Shown piece by piece: positions 41,835 to 51,029 of a stretch of 64,000 nt of DNA. A model generated the notes under the pieces. It was not told the DNA's origin. It did not search any database and was given only the letters and a program-made list of their open reading frames with translations. The first letter of the stretch is position 1. Every line of letters starts with the position of its first letter. The translations under genes were made by a program, and so were the position numbers. Source of the DNA: CAWEDP01 sp963807925 (lineage in GTDB: Bacteria; Acidobacteriota; Vicinamibacteria; Vicinamibacterales; CAVVIG01); the NCBI GenBank assembly GCA_963807925.1, contig CAWEDP010000003.1, positions 248,001 through 312,000 on the forward strand. The letters run 5' to 3'.

Positions 41835-43239
41835 ATGCACCGGAATCGCACCCTGGCTGCGGCGCTCGTTGGCACGATCTGGCTCGCCACCTGGGTCCAC
41901 GCCGGGCAGGGCCGGCAGCCCGCGATGCCAGATTTCGGCAGGGCGAGGGATGAGGCCGCGGACATCCTGGGCGCGCTGATTCGCATCGACACCAGCAACC
42001 CGCCTGGCAACGAGTCGCGCGCCGCTGACTACATCGGGCGTGCGCTGGACCGCGAAGGGATCCCGTCGGAGGTCTTCTCCCGCGACGCCGGCCGCGCCAG
42101 CCTCGTGGCGCGCCTGAAGGGCAGTGGACGGCGTCGGCCGCTCCTGCTGATGGGCCACACCGACGTCGTCGGGGTCGAGCGCGACAAGTGGTCCGTGGAT
42201 CCGTTCGCGGGGGTGGTGAAAGACGGCTTTCTCTACGGCCGGGGCGCGATCGACGACAAGGACACCGTGGCGGCGGCGCTGGTGACCCTGGTCTGGCTTC
42301 ACCGGCTGCGGGTGCCGCTCGATCGCGACGTGATCCTGCTGGCCGAGGCCGGCGAGGAAGGCACGCCGCAGGCCGGCATCGACTACATGGTCGAGAGCCA
42401 CTGGGACCGGATCGACGCGGAGTTCGCGCTCGCGGAGGGTGGCGACATCCCGACGCGGGACGGCCGCATCCGCTACGTCGGGGTGGCGACCACGGAAAAA
42501 GTGCCAGAGTACGGTGACGCTGATCGCACACGGCACCTCGGGGCACGGGTCGATGCCACGGCTCGACAACCCGATCGTCCACCTCGCGGCGGCGGTCGCC
42601 AGAATCGGACAGTGGCAGCCGCCGATGCGTCTGATCGAAACGACGAAGGTGTTCTTCGAACGGGTCGCTGCCCTCAGTCCGCCTGGCGAGGCGAGCCTGC
42701 TGATGCACCTGGACGATCCGGCTGCGCAGGCGACGCTGCGCCGCACGAACGTGACCTACAACTCGATGCTGCGCACCTCGATCTCGCCCAACATCTTCAA
42801 GGGCGGCTTCCGCGTCAACGTCATCCCGGGCGATGCCGAAGCGACGCTGGACGTTCGCGCGCTGCCCGGCGAAGACATGGATCGGCTGACGGCTGCGTTG
42901 AAAGAAGTGGTTGACGATCCCGCGATCGACATGGTGCGCACGCCGTCCCATCGCCCGTCCGCCGCGCCGTCGCCGCTCGACTCGGAACTGTTCCGGGCGC
43001 TCGAGCGCAGCGGGCGGACCGTGTTCGCGGGAGCGCCGACGGTTCCGATGATGCTGACCGGCGCGACCGACATGGCCGAGCTGCGCGCGAAAGGCGTTCA
43101 GGCGTACGGAATTTCCGAACCGATCGACGAGAAGGATCCCTCCCCGCACGGCAACGACGAGCGGATCGCGATCGACGCGCTGGGGCAGTACGTGGAATAC
43201 ATCTACCGGACCGTCATCGACGTGGCCGCCGCGAAGTAG
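41835..43239 (+). pseudogene. M20 family metallopeptidase, frameshifted near 42507
   Basis: Exported M20/M28-type peptidase (signal peptide about residues 1-23). Metal-site motifs are LLMGHTDVVGVE, GRGAIDDKDTVAA and AEAGEEGTPQAG. After ATTEKVP (42504-42506) the frame fails; skipping one base continues as STVTLIAHGTSGHGSMP, the dimerisation-domain segment that normally follows, and runs to 43239. Repaired length is 467 aa, normal for the family. Because everything else is intact, a sequence error is as likely as a true mutation. A GATAAT box lies 8 nt before the ATG. It overlaps the convergent YjbR-like gene by 26 nt. Confidence 0.82.
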
Positions 43240-43579
43240 ACCGCTGGCGGCCCGTCGGTTTCGGTCGCCTGGCGCTCACCAGCGCGTACGACGTCGCGAG
43301 GAGCCGCTCGATCTCGTGCCGCTCGAGCGCGTCTCCGATCTGCCGCTCCTGCACCCACATCGCACGCGCGAGATACGGCGCCGCGACGATGCCGTCCCGC
43401 TCGACGAGCTCGGCGAACGCTTCAGGAGTGCACTTGAACGCGAGCGTGTGCGGCGGTTCCAGGTTGACGACCGCGTACATCCTACCGCCGACGCTGAAGA
43501 CAAGGTCGCTTCCCCACTTGATGTCCTCGGTGGTGCCTTCGAGTGCGCGGCACAGGCGGCGAATGGCGTCGAGCGTCAT
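43214..43579 (-). CDS. MmcQ/YjbR-like protein
   Basis: 121-aa protein with the family pattern: MTLDAIRRLCRALEGTTEDIKWG, VFSVGGRMYAVVNLEPPHTLAFKC, PYLARAMWVQ, and a basic C-terminal tail. The fold is cyclopentane-like and probably binds DNA, but its cellular role is not established. It converges on the M20 gene with a 26-nt overlap and is followed on the same strand by the permease gene upstream (27-nt gap). Confidence 0.8.
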   Translation of the reverse strand: MTLDAIRRLCRALEGTTEDIKWGSDLVFSVGGRMYAVVNLEPPHTLAFKCTPEAFAELVERDGIVAAPYLARAMWVQERQIGDALERHEIERLLATSYALVSARRPKPTGRQRSTSRRPRR

Positions 43580-43606
43580 GGAGGAGTGGGGAGCCTGGCT
43601 CGAGAC

Positions 43607-46057
43607 CTATTCATATCTCAACGCCACGAGCGGATCCAGCTGCGTGGCGCGGTGGGCGGGCCAGTAGCATGCGAGGACGGCGACCGCGATCAGAAGGCTC
43701 GCGATTGCCCCGAGCGTCACCGGGTCGGTCCAGCTCGTCTGCACCAGCAGGCTCTGGAGCAGCCGGCCCACGCCGAACGCTCCCGGCATCCCGATGGCGA
43801 GCCCGATCGCGAGCTGCGTCAGCGCGCGGCGCGCGATCAGCCACCACACCTGCGGGGACTGCGCGCCGAGCGCCATCCGGACGCCGATCTCCTGCGTTCG
43901 CTGGCTGACGGAGTACGCGGTAATCGCGTAGAGGCCGACCGCCGATAGCACGAGCGCGATGGCCGCAAAGACTCCGAACATCGTCCCGAACACGCGGAAC
44001 GGCCACCGCTGCTGCGCCAGGTTCTGATCCATGGTGCGGATATTGAAGAGCGGCATGTCGGGATCGAGCGCGCGCATCTCCTCGCGCAGGAGCGAGGTGG
44101 CTTGCGCCGGATCCGACCGCGTCCGGACGAGCAGCGTGATCCCCGGGTTCTGCTGCGTATTGGCGGCGTGCGGAATGTAGACGACCGGGTCCGGCTCGGT
44201 GAGATGGCCGTCCACGTTGCGCTGCATGACGTTCGGCGCGGCGATTCCGACGATCGTCAGCGGGGGCAGCGGCCCGCCGTTGATGTTGGTCGGCACTTCG
44301 TCGGTGAGGCGGATGCGCGCGCCGACCGGATCGTCTCCGGCGAAGAACGTCTGGACGAACTTCTGGTTCACGATCGCGCTCGCCTGGCCGGGTGCGTCGT
44401 CGATGGCGGAGAAGGTGCGGCCGCGCACCACGCGGATGCCCACCGTCTCGAAATATCGGGCGCCGACGCTGAGCATCGTGACGATGGGGAGCCGCTCGTC
44501 GGGTTTGGTGCGGCCGTCGATCGCGAGCTGAATGCCGCGGCCGCCGCCGAACGGAAAATTGCTGGCCGTCGTCGCCGACTCCAACGCGTTGACGCGGGCC
44601 AGCCGTTCGTCGACGCGCTTGATGAAGGCGTTTCGCTCGCCCGCATCGCGGTATTTGCGATAGGAGAGCGCCATCTGCATGGTGAGCAGCCGCGACGTGT
44701 CGATGCCGAGATCGAGGCGGTACATCGCGACGAAGCTGCGCATCATGAACCCGGCGCCTGCCAGGAGCACCAGCGTGAGCGCGAGATTGACGATGACGAG
44801 GGCGCCCGTCCAGCGACGCGCCCGCGTGCCGCCCGATCCGCTGCGTCCGCCCTCTTTCAGCACCTCGTTGACGTTCGTCTTCGACACGTGCAGCGCCGGG
44901 GCCAGGCCGAAGACGATGCCGGTGGCCAGCGAGACGGCGGCGAAGAACGCGAACACGCTGGCGTCCATCCTGAAGACCATGTAGTACGGCTTGCCGACGT
45001 CCTGCGTCGCGGCATCGAACAGGCGGATGCCGACGATCGAGAGGAAGAACCCCACGAGGCCGCTGGCGAGCGCCAGCAGCATGCTCTCGACGAGCAGCTG
45101 GCGGACGATCCGCCAGCGGGACGCGCCGAGCGACACCCGCACGCTGACTTCCCGCGCGCGGCGCGCCGCGCGGGCGAGCAGCAGGTTGGCGACGTTCGAG
45201 CAGGCGATCAGCAGCACGAAGGCCACCGCACCCATCAGCGACCAGAACACGATCCTGATCTGCGGGCCGTTCTGCCGTTCGTTGTACGGCACGATCGTCG
45301 GGACGATGTCCCTGTTCGTCGTCGGAAAGTCCTGCCCGAGGCGCGAGACGATCGCGGAAAGCTCCGATTGCGCCTGCGCCCGGGTGACGCCATCCGCCAG
45401 GCGGCCGATGACCTGATAGCTCCGCACCTGCCGGCCCTGTCCCTGGACCACCGTCGACTGGCTCATCGGCAGCCAGACGTCCGTGTTGGGCGGGAAGCGC
45501 ATCCCTTCGGGCATGACGCCGGCCACCGTCGCGATCAGGTCGTCGACGCGGACGGCGCGGCCCACAATGCCCGGATCGCCGCCGTAGCGCGTTTGCCAGA
45601 CGCTGTACCCGAGGACCACTCGAGGCGGCGCCCCGAACCGATCGTCCTCGTCGGTGAAGCCCTGACCGAGCAGCGGACGGACGTTGAGGAGGCGGAAGAT
45701 GTTCGCGGACATCACCGCGCCGGAGTAGCGTTCGGCAGGCTGCCCCTCGTCGCTGATGTTCAACGTGGGCTGGCCGAACAGGCACAGGTCCGAGAACGTG
45801 CGCGACGACCGGCGCCAGTCTTCGAAGTCGAGGAACGAGACGCCGAGGTTCCGGTTGCGCGCATCGCGCGTCCCGAGCGCCATGATCCGATCGGCGTCCT
45901 TGAAGGGCAGGCCGCGCAGGAGGACAGCGTTCACGAGCGTGAAGACGGCGTTGTTGGCCGCGATCCCGAGCGCCAGCGCGAAGATCGCGACGGCGGCGAA
46001 CCACCGGTCCTTGATGAGGATGCGGACGGCAAAGCGGAGATCCTGCAGCAGCCCCAT
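43607..46057 (-). CDS. ADOP-type MacB/FtsX permease
   Basis: 816-aa inner-membrane permease of the acidobacterial duplicated orphan permease type. Start MGLLQDLRFAVRILIKDRWF and TM1 (about residues 18-40), a first MacB-like periplasmic domain (VSFLDFEDWRRSSRTF, VVLGYSVWQTRYGGDP), FtsX helices (about 270-410, NVANLLLARAARRAREVSVR), then a second periplasmic domain and FtsX block (SQRTQEIGVRMALGAQ). Duplicated halves and absence of a neighbouring ATPase define the class. It is thought to work like MacB in export, but the cargo is unknown. AAGGAG lies 8 nt before the ATG. Confidence 0.88.
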   Translation of the reverse strand: MGLLQDLRFAVRILIKDRWFAAVAIFALALGIAANNAVFTLVNAVLLRGLPFKDADRIMALGTRDARNRNLGVSFLDFEDWRRSSRTFSDLCLFGQPTLNISDEGQPAERYSGAVMSANIFRLLNVRPLLGQGFTDEDDRFGAPPRVVLGYSVWQTRYGGDPGIVGRAVRVDDLIATVAGVMPEGMRFPPNTDVWLPMSQSTVVQGQGRQVRSYQVIGRLADGVTRAQAQSELSAIVSRLGQDFPTTNRDIVPTIVPYNERQNGPQIRIVFWSLMGAVAFVLLIACSNVANLLLARAARRAREVSVRVSLGASRWRIVRQLLVESMLLALASGLVGFFLSIVGIRLFDAATQDVGKPYYMVFRMDASVFAFFAAVSLATGIVFGLAPALHVSKTNVNEVLKEGGRSGSGGTRARRWTGALVIVNLALTLVLLAGAGFMMRSFVAMYRLDLGIDTSRLLTMQMALSYRKYRDAGERNAFIKRVDERLARVNALESATTASNFPFGGGRGIQLAIDGRTKPDERLPIVTMLSVGARYFETVGIRVVRGRTFSAIDDAPGQASAIVNQKFVQTFFAGDDPVGARIRLTDEVPTNINGGPLPPLTIVGIAAPNVMQRNVDGHLTEPDPVVYIPHAANTQQNPGITLLVRTRSDPAQATSLLREEMRALDPDMPLFNIRTMDQNLAQQRWPFRVFGTMFGVFAAIALVLSAVGLYAITAYSVSQRTQEIGVRMALGAQSPQVWWLIARRALTQLAIGLAIGMPGAFGVGRLLQSLLVQTSWTDPVTLGAIASLLIAVAVLACYWPAHRATQLDPLVALRYE

Positions 46058-46182
46058 GTGTTCGACTCCTTCGGATCGGCCGCCGCCACTTCTCCGGGCA
46101 GCCTGCGTCGTTCCGCCCGGCCGAGGCGGCGATGATGACCGTTAGACACTCCTTACGGTGAAATGGACGGGAAGGTTCACAC

Positions 46183-46188
46183 TAGAAT
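46183..46188 (+). promoter_or_regulatory. TAGAAT -10 box of msrB (leaderless)
   Basis: TAGAAT ends 6 nt before the ATG at 46195. Confidence 0.45.
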
Positions 46189-46194
46189 GGCGGG

Positions 46195-46581
46195 ATGTCG
46201 AAAAGTGAGGACGACTGGAAGCGGGACCTGACGCCGGAACAGTTTCGCGTGCTGAGAAAGCACGGCACCGAGCCCCCGGGCTCCAGTCCGCTCAATCAGG
46301 AGAAGCGCGACGGAAGGTTCAAGTGCGCCGGCTGCGGCAAACCGTTGTTCGAGGCCGGGACGAAGTTCGAGAGCGGCACCGGCTGGCCGAGCTTCACCCA
46401 GCCGATCGACGGGGCGGTCGGCACCCACACCGATCGCAGCTTCCTGATGACACGGACCGAGGTCCACTGCGCGGCGTGCGGCGGCCATCTCGGACACGTC
46501 TTTCCTGACGGCCCCGGCCCCACGGGGCAGCGTTACTGCATGAACGGCGTGGCGCTCGCGTTCGATCCGAAAGAGGGCTGA
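46195..46581 (+). CDS. msrB: Peptide-methionine (R)-S-oxide reductase
   Basis: 128-aa MsrB that reduces methionine-R-sulfoxide in proteins. The catalytic Cys115 is in RYCMNGVAL; the zinc site uses Cys44/Cys47 and Cys92/Cys95; GTGWPSF and GHLGHVFPDGP are family motifs. There is no signal peptide, so it is cytoplasmic. msrA lies 4.5 kb away on the same strand rather than adjacent. Confidence 0.95.
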   Translation: MSKSEDDWKRDLTPEQFRVLRKHGTEPPGSSPLNQEKRDGRFKCAGCGKPLFEAGTKFESGTGWPSFTQPIDGAVGTHTDRSFLMTRTEVHCAACGGHLGHVFPDGPGPTGQRYCMNGVALAFDPKEG

Positions 46582-46601
46582 TTCCCCGCGCCGCGGGGGA
46601 G

Positions 46602-48017
46602 TCAGCGCTCCCGCGTGGTGCGCCACCCGGCCGCGTACTCTTCGCGAGCGACTTTCGAATACGGCACCGGACTCACGATCGCGCGAATCTCGATTTGTCT
46701 GTGGCGTTCGACGGTGGTCTTCCTCGACCCTCCGCCTTCCTCGCCCCAGACGAGCGTCACCTCGTTGCCGATGTTCACGTCGGGGTCCACGACGCCGAGC
46801 GACAGCATCGATCGCTCGTTGAAGCTGTAGCCGCTGAACATCGAGAGGCCCACCGTCTTGCCGCCGACGTGCACCCGGTCGTAGGTGGCGGAGGTGTAGT
46901 TGGAGAGCGGCAGGTCGATGTACTTGTACGGATCGCCCGGCTCGAAGAGCGATCCGAACGCGGTCAGCACATCGGCGCTGTTCCAGGCGAACGTGACCTT
47001 CTTCCGCGGCCTCTGGCCGGACATCTTCTCGAGGGCGTCGCGTCCGATGAAGTCGTGATCGAACTTCACGAACGGCCCATAGCCCATCTCGTAGGGCGTC
47101 ACGTAGTAGTCTTCGATGCTGTCCGAGTAGAAGCTGCCGCCGAGCGACCCGGTCCCCTCGTAGCTCGTCGCCGGCAGCCATCGGCGGTACGCGCGCATCT
47201 TCTCGCCCGTGTAGACCGCGGGCAGCGGCGAGGGAATCCACCCCGATTCCAGCGTGTTGGTCGCATAGGCGCGGGACCCGACCTCGGTCAGGCCGAAATC
47301 CCTGCCGGCTTCGACGATGGCCGCCTTGATGTCCTCGCGTTCCTCGTACGGCCCCCACACCTCCAGCCCGGGCGCGCCCGCCATCCCATGCCGGAGCGCG
47401 CGGACCGGTCGTCCGCCGATGTCGATGGCGCCCATGTTGAAGAACCTGATCTCGGGCACCGGCCCGCCGTGCAGCTTCTCAATCACCTGCCACGCGTTCG
47501 GGCCCTGAATCTGATACCGGTAGCAGGTGCGGACGACCGCCCGGCCGCGCGGATTGGACGGCGATCGATCGTCCTTCCGCACTTGCACGTCGTAGCCGCC
47601 GGTTGCGGCGTGAAACTCGATCCAGCTGGCGGCCGGCGCGCGTCCGACGAACACGAGGCTGTTGGCCCCCAGGTGAAACAGGATGCCGTCGCCGATGACG
47701 CCGCCGTCGTAGCTGCACGGGACGAATTGCTTCGCGCGGTCCACCGGAAACTTCGCGAAGCTGTTGAATCCGAGGTGCGAGACGAGCTTGAGCGCATCGG
47801 GACCATCGACATACAGGTTCGCCATGTGGTGCGACTGGTCGAAGAGGACGCAGCTGTCCCGCCACGCGCGCTGTTCGTCCCGCCAGTTCGTGTATTCGGA
47901 GGGAACCACCGGATACACGTAGGCGCCGATCAGCGAATCACGGAGCATGGTGACCGGGTTGCCGACGCGCTGGAGAAGATCGTCGAGGCTGTCACGGCTG
48001 GTGGTGACGGAGCTCAT
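46602..48017 (-). CDS. LigM/DesA-like tetrahydrofolate-dependent aryl O-demethylase
   Basis: 471-aa GcvT-fold protein, the exact length of LigM. Typical phrases are GNPVTMLRDSLIGAYVYPVV, EYTNWRDEQRAW, VLFDQSHHM, and the C-terminal GCV_T half from about residue 370 with VTLVWGEEGGGSRKTTVERH. Known LigM/DesA enzymes transfer the methoxyl methyl of vanillate, 3-O-methylgallate or syringate to tetrahydrofolate in lignin-derived aromatic catabolism. The start at 48017 has AAAGGAA about 10 nt upstream. It is divergent from the secreted protein at 48261. Substrate is inferred from family only. Confidence 0.8.
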   Translation of the reverse strand: MSSVTTSRDSLDDLLQRVGNPVTMLRDSLIGAYVYPVVPSEYTNWRDEQRAWRDSCVLFDQSHHMANLYVDGPDALKLVSHLGFNSFAKFPVDRAKQFVPCSYDGGVIGDGILFHLGANSLVFVGRAPAASWIEFHAATGGYDVQVRKDDRSPSNPRGRAVVRTCYRYQIQGPNAWQVIEKLHGGPVPEIRFFNMGAIDIGGRPVRALRHGMAGAPGLEVWGPYEEREDIKAAIVEAGRDFGLTEVGSRAYATNTLESGWIPSPLPAVYTGEKMRAYRRWLPATSYEGTGSLGGSFYSDSIEDYYVTPYEMGYGPFVKFDHDFIGRDALEKMSGQRPRKKVTFAWNSADVLTAFGSLFEPGDPYKYIDLPLSNYTSATYDRVHVGGKTVGLSMFSGYSFNERSMLSLGVVDPDVNIGNEVTLVWGEEGGGSRKTTVERHRQIEIRAIVSPVPYSKVAREEYAAGWRTTRER

Positions 48018-48260
48018 AGCGGCTGGATTCCTTTGATGGCCGGCGTCGGATGAGGGGAGGAATCGGCCACGTCCGACCCGACGCGCGCCGTACGCCCCGG
48101 CTCCGCCCGGCGTTCGAACCGGCAACGGGTGATTATCCTCGACGCGGACCGCTCGTTCAACCACCTGGTGCTGGAGCGCGCCCCCGTATCTCCCCGATTC
48201 TTGACAACCAATTCGCGTACGGCCAAAGTGTCCCGACCTGACGTGGAGGGAGGCCGCTCT

Positions 48261-49286
48261 ATGGGATCGAAGTCGCTGACTGTCGCCGTGGCGGCGAGCG
48301 CCGCGATCGTCGCCGTGCTCCTCGCCGGCGCCTTCTCGAGTCGCGTGACCGCGTCGACCGGCCCGATTCCGGTCAACTGCGACCGCGCCTGCCTCGAAGG
48401 CGTCATGAACCAGTACCTGGCCGCGGTGGTGGCGCACGATCCGAAGCGGCTGCCGCTGTCCGAGGACGTGATGTACACCGAGAACGACCAGGCGATGAAG
48501 GTCGGCGACGGCTTCTGGAAGACGGCCGCGGGCATCGGCAACTACAAGCACTACTATGCCGATCCGGAGTTCGGCCAGGTGGCGTTCATGGGCACGATGC
48601 AGGAGGCCGGCTCCCCGCTCCTCGTCAGCCTCCGGCTCCGGATCGAGCTCGGCCGCATCACCGAAATCGAGTCGGTGTACTTCCGCTCGGGCGGCGGCGG
48701 GCCCAACAACATCGCCGGCATGGACCAGTCCGGAAAGCCCGCCGACATGTGGTTCAAGTCCATCCCCGCCGCCGAGCGCCTCTCGCGGCAGCAGATGATC
48801 TCGATCGCGGACGGATATTTCACCGGACTGCAGAAGAACGACGGCCGGGGCATTCAGGGCACCGGCACCTATCCTTTCACGAACGATTGCCACCGGATCG
48901 AGAACGGATCGCCGACGACCAACGTGCCGCGGCCGCCCAACGAGCCGCCCGATGCCATCAACGCGTTTGCGATGGACTGCCTGTCGCAGTTCAAGCTGGG
49001 CTACTACTTCGTCGTTCAGGCCATCCACCATCGCCGATATCCGGTCGTCGACAGCGAGCGCGGCGTCGTGTGGGCGCATGCCGTCTTCGATCAGGGAACC
49101 GTCAACGAAGGCGTGCTCTCCGACGGCCGCAGGTACACGTTCAGAGGATTCAACCGGCCGGCCAGCATTCTGGTGACCGAGGCCTTTCTGATCGAAAACG
49201 GCAAGATCCGCCGCGTCGAGATGGTTGGTCCCGGTGTCCCCTACCATCTCAACTCGCCGTGGCCTGGAGGGCTGAGCGGGAATTGA
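48261..49286 (+). CDS. Exported hypothetical protein with NTF2-like fold character
   Basis: 341 aa. Start at 48261 (MGSKSLTVAVAASAAIVAV) has GGAGGGAGG about 7 nt upstream and gives a clear signal peptide; the frame is open further upstream to 48129, but that part is not coding-like. The mature part has two similar stretches (CLEGVMNQYLAAVVAHDPKR and MISIADGYFTGLQKNDGRG) typical of SnoaL/NTF2-like domains, each with the pattern of a small cone-shaped pocket. No catalytic residues can be named. It is divergent from the LigM-like gene and precedes an esterase by 25 nt. Confidence 0.65.
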   Translation: MGSKSLTVAVAASAAIVAVLLAGAFSSRVTASTGPIPVNCDRACLEGVMNQYLAAVVAHDPKRLPLSEDVMYTENDQAMKVGDGFWKTAAGIGNYKHYYADPEFGQVAFMGTMQEAGSPLLVSLRLRIELGRITEIESVYFRSGGGGPNNIAGMDQSGKPADMWFKSIPAAERLSRQQMISIADGYFTGLQKNDGRGIQGTGTYPFTNDCHRIENGSPTTNVPRPPNEPPDAINAFAMDCLSQFKLGYYFVVQAIHHRRYPVVDSERGVVWAHAVFDQGTVNEGVLSDGRRYTFRGFNRPASILVTEAFLIENGKIRRVEMVGPGVPYHLNSPWPGGLSGN

Positions 49287-49311
49287 GGGAAGGCGAGAAA
49301 GGCAAACGGGG

Positions 49312-50118
49312 ATGCATGGCATTCGTGTGATCGCTGCCGGTGCCGCTGTCCTGCTCGCGGGCGCCGCGAGCGCGGCGGCCGCGACCTGTACGGGCACTGC
49401 CGGTCCGTCGGGCGAAATCGACCTCAGAATGGGTGCGACGACCCGGATCTTCGTCGTCCGCCTGCCTGCGGCGTACGACGCGCGCACGCCGGCCCCCGTG
49501 GTGTTTCTGTTTCATCCGTTCGGGATGAACACGCAGTACATGCAGGGCCGCGTGCCTGTGCCGCGCGTGTGGCCCGAAGCCATTGCCGTCTACGGGCAGG
49601 GGATGCCGAGGATCGGAGGTGGCGCTGTCGCCCTGCAGCCGTCGTGGCAGACGCGGGTCGGCGAGGGGGACGACCGCGACCTCGCCTACTTCGACGCGAT
49701 GCTCGAGTGGGTTCGAAAGAACCACTGCGTCGACGACCGGCGCGTGTTCGTGATGGGCTATTCCAACGGCGCGAACTTCGCGAGCGTCCTCGCGTGCGAG
49801 CGCGCGTCGGCGCTCGCCGGCATCGCCATTGCTTCGGGCGCGCTGTCGTGCACGCCGCCCGAACCGCGGCCGATCATCCTCAGTCACGGGATGTCAGACT
49901 CGACCATTCCATACGCCCGCGCGCTCGATGCCGCCAAGGCCTGGTCGTTGCGGAACGGGTGCAGTTCGCCGCCGAAGGGCGGCCTGGCCGGCTGCTTCGC
50001 CGCGGAGTCGTGCTCGGCGGCGCCCGTCGAGCTCTGCTCCTACCCGGGCGGCCACGAGTACAACGCGCCGTTCACGAAGAGACTTGCCGACTTTCTGAAG
50101 AACGCGGTCACACCCTGA
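49312..50118 (+). CDS. Secreted CE1/PHB-depolymerase-like esterase
   Basis: 268-aa alpha/beta hydrolase with signal peptide (about residues 1-25). The triad is readable: Ser151 in VMGYSNGANF, Asp196 in SHGMSDSTIPY and His248 in PGGHEYNAP; Cys-rich C-terminal part (CSSPP, CFAAESCSAAPVELC) suggests disulfides. Related enzymes are feruloyl esterases and poly-hydroxybutyrate depolymerases. With the LigM-like gene nearby, release of methoxylated aromatic acids is plausible (inference). It is followed by a VOC protein gene after 80 nt. Confidence 0.78.
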   Translation: MHGIRVIAAGAAVLLAGAASAAAATCTGTAGPSGEIDLRMGATTRIFVVRLPAAYDARTPAPVVFLFHPFGMNTQYMQGRVPVPRVWPEAIAVYGQGMPRIGGGAVALQPSWQTRVGEGDDRDLAYFDAMLEWVRKNHCVDDRRVFVMGYSNGANFASVLACERASALAGIAIASGALSCTPPEPRPIILSHGMSDSTIPYARALDAAKAWSLRNGCSSPPKGGLAGCFAAESCSAAPVELCSYPGGHEYNAPFTKRLADFLKNAVTP

Positions 50119-50198
50119 CATCGCCTCAACGCCTCCGGCCCGTGGTGGCACCCCAGCCGGACGTCTTGAAGCCATTTCCCAAGAATCGGGGAGAACGG

Positions 50199-50972
50199 AT
50201 GCCTGAATTCACAACCCATGCTCCCGGGACGTTCTGCTGGCCCGAACTGGCGACGACAGACGCCAAGAGCGCGGGTGCGTTCTACCACGGACTGTTCGGC
50301 TGGGACGTCAACGAGGTGCCCATCGGACCGTCCCAGACCTATACGATGTTCACGATGCGCGGCCTGGATGTCGCCGCCGCCGCAGGACTGCCACCCGAGC
50401 AGCGGCAGCAGGAAGTGCCGCCGCATTGGAACATGTACGTGTGCGTTGGGAACGCCGACGAGACGGTGAAGCGCGCGCAGGATCTCGGCGCGAAGGTGTT
50501 GGCGCCGCCGTTCGACGTCATGGACGCCGGCCGGATGGCCGTGCTCCAGGATCCGACCGGCGCGGCGGTCTCGGTCTGGCAGCCGAAGCAGCACATCGGT
50601 TCGAGAATTCTGCGCGAGCCGGGGGCGCTCGGCTGGACCGAGCTGGCGACGAACGACCCGAGCGGCGCGGAGTCCTTTTACACGCGGCTCTTGGGCTGGA
50701 CGTCGAAAAAGGGTGGCGAGTACACCGAGTTTCACGTCGGCGACACCCCGCAGGCCGGCATGATGAAGATCGACCCCAAGTGGGGCAGCATGCCGCCCAA
50801 CTGGTCGCCGTATTTCGAGGTGTCGGACTGCGACGCTGCGGCGGCCAGGGTGAAGGAGCTGGGCGGCCAGGTGGTCGTGCCGCCCACTGACATCGAAAAT
50901 GTGGGCCGGTTCGCCGTGGCCGGCGATCCGCAGGGCGCGATGTTCTCGATAATCGCGATCACCGGCCACTGA
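50199..50972 (+). CDS. VOC-family protein with two glyoxalase-like domains
   Basis: 257 aa. Two tandem VOC modules are visible: FCWPELATTDAKSAGAFYHGLFGWDV and GALGWTELATNDPSGAESFYTRLLGW mark their starts (about residues 11 and 134). It has no signal peptide. The family includes glyoxalases, dioxygenases and antibiotic-binding proteins; metal ligands vary and the substrate is not known. Start at 50199 because the frame upstream overlaps the esterase. Confidence 0.78.
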   Translation: MPEFTTHAPGTFCWPELATTDAKSAGAFYHGLFGWDVNEVPIGPSQTYTMFTMRGLDVAAAAGLPPEQRQQEVPPHWNMYVCVGNADETVKRAQDLGAKVLAPPFDVMDAGRMAVLQDPTGAAVSVWQPKQHIGSRILREPGALGWTELATNDPSGAESFYTRLLGWTSKKGGEYTEFHVGDTPQAGMMKIDPKWGSMPPNWSPYFEVSDCDAAAARVKELGGQVVVPPTDIENVGRFAVAGDPQGAMFSIIAITGH

Positions 50973-51029
50973 GACGGCAGGTGCCGCGACGCGCGCGTCT
51001 CGGGCACGGAGGTTCTCGCGGAGAGTGAC

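Noticed and set aside
48201..48229. TTGACA at 48201 as a promoter for the secreted protein
   Set aside because: At 17 nt spacing the -10 would be CAAAGT, too weak to list as a feature.
46602..49487. Single 961-aa leftward protein including the LigM-like part
   Set aside because: The LigM start at 48017 has an SD and family N-terminus; the rest is opposite two real genes.
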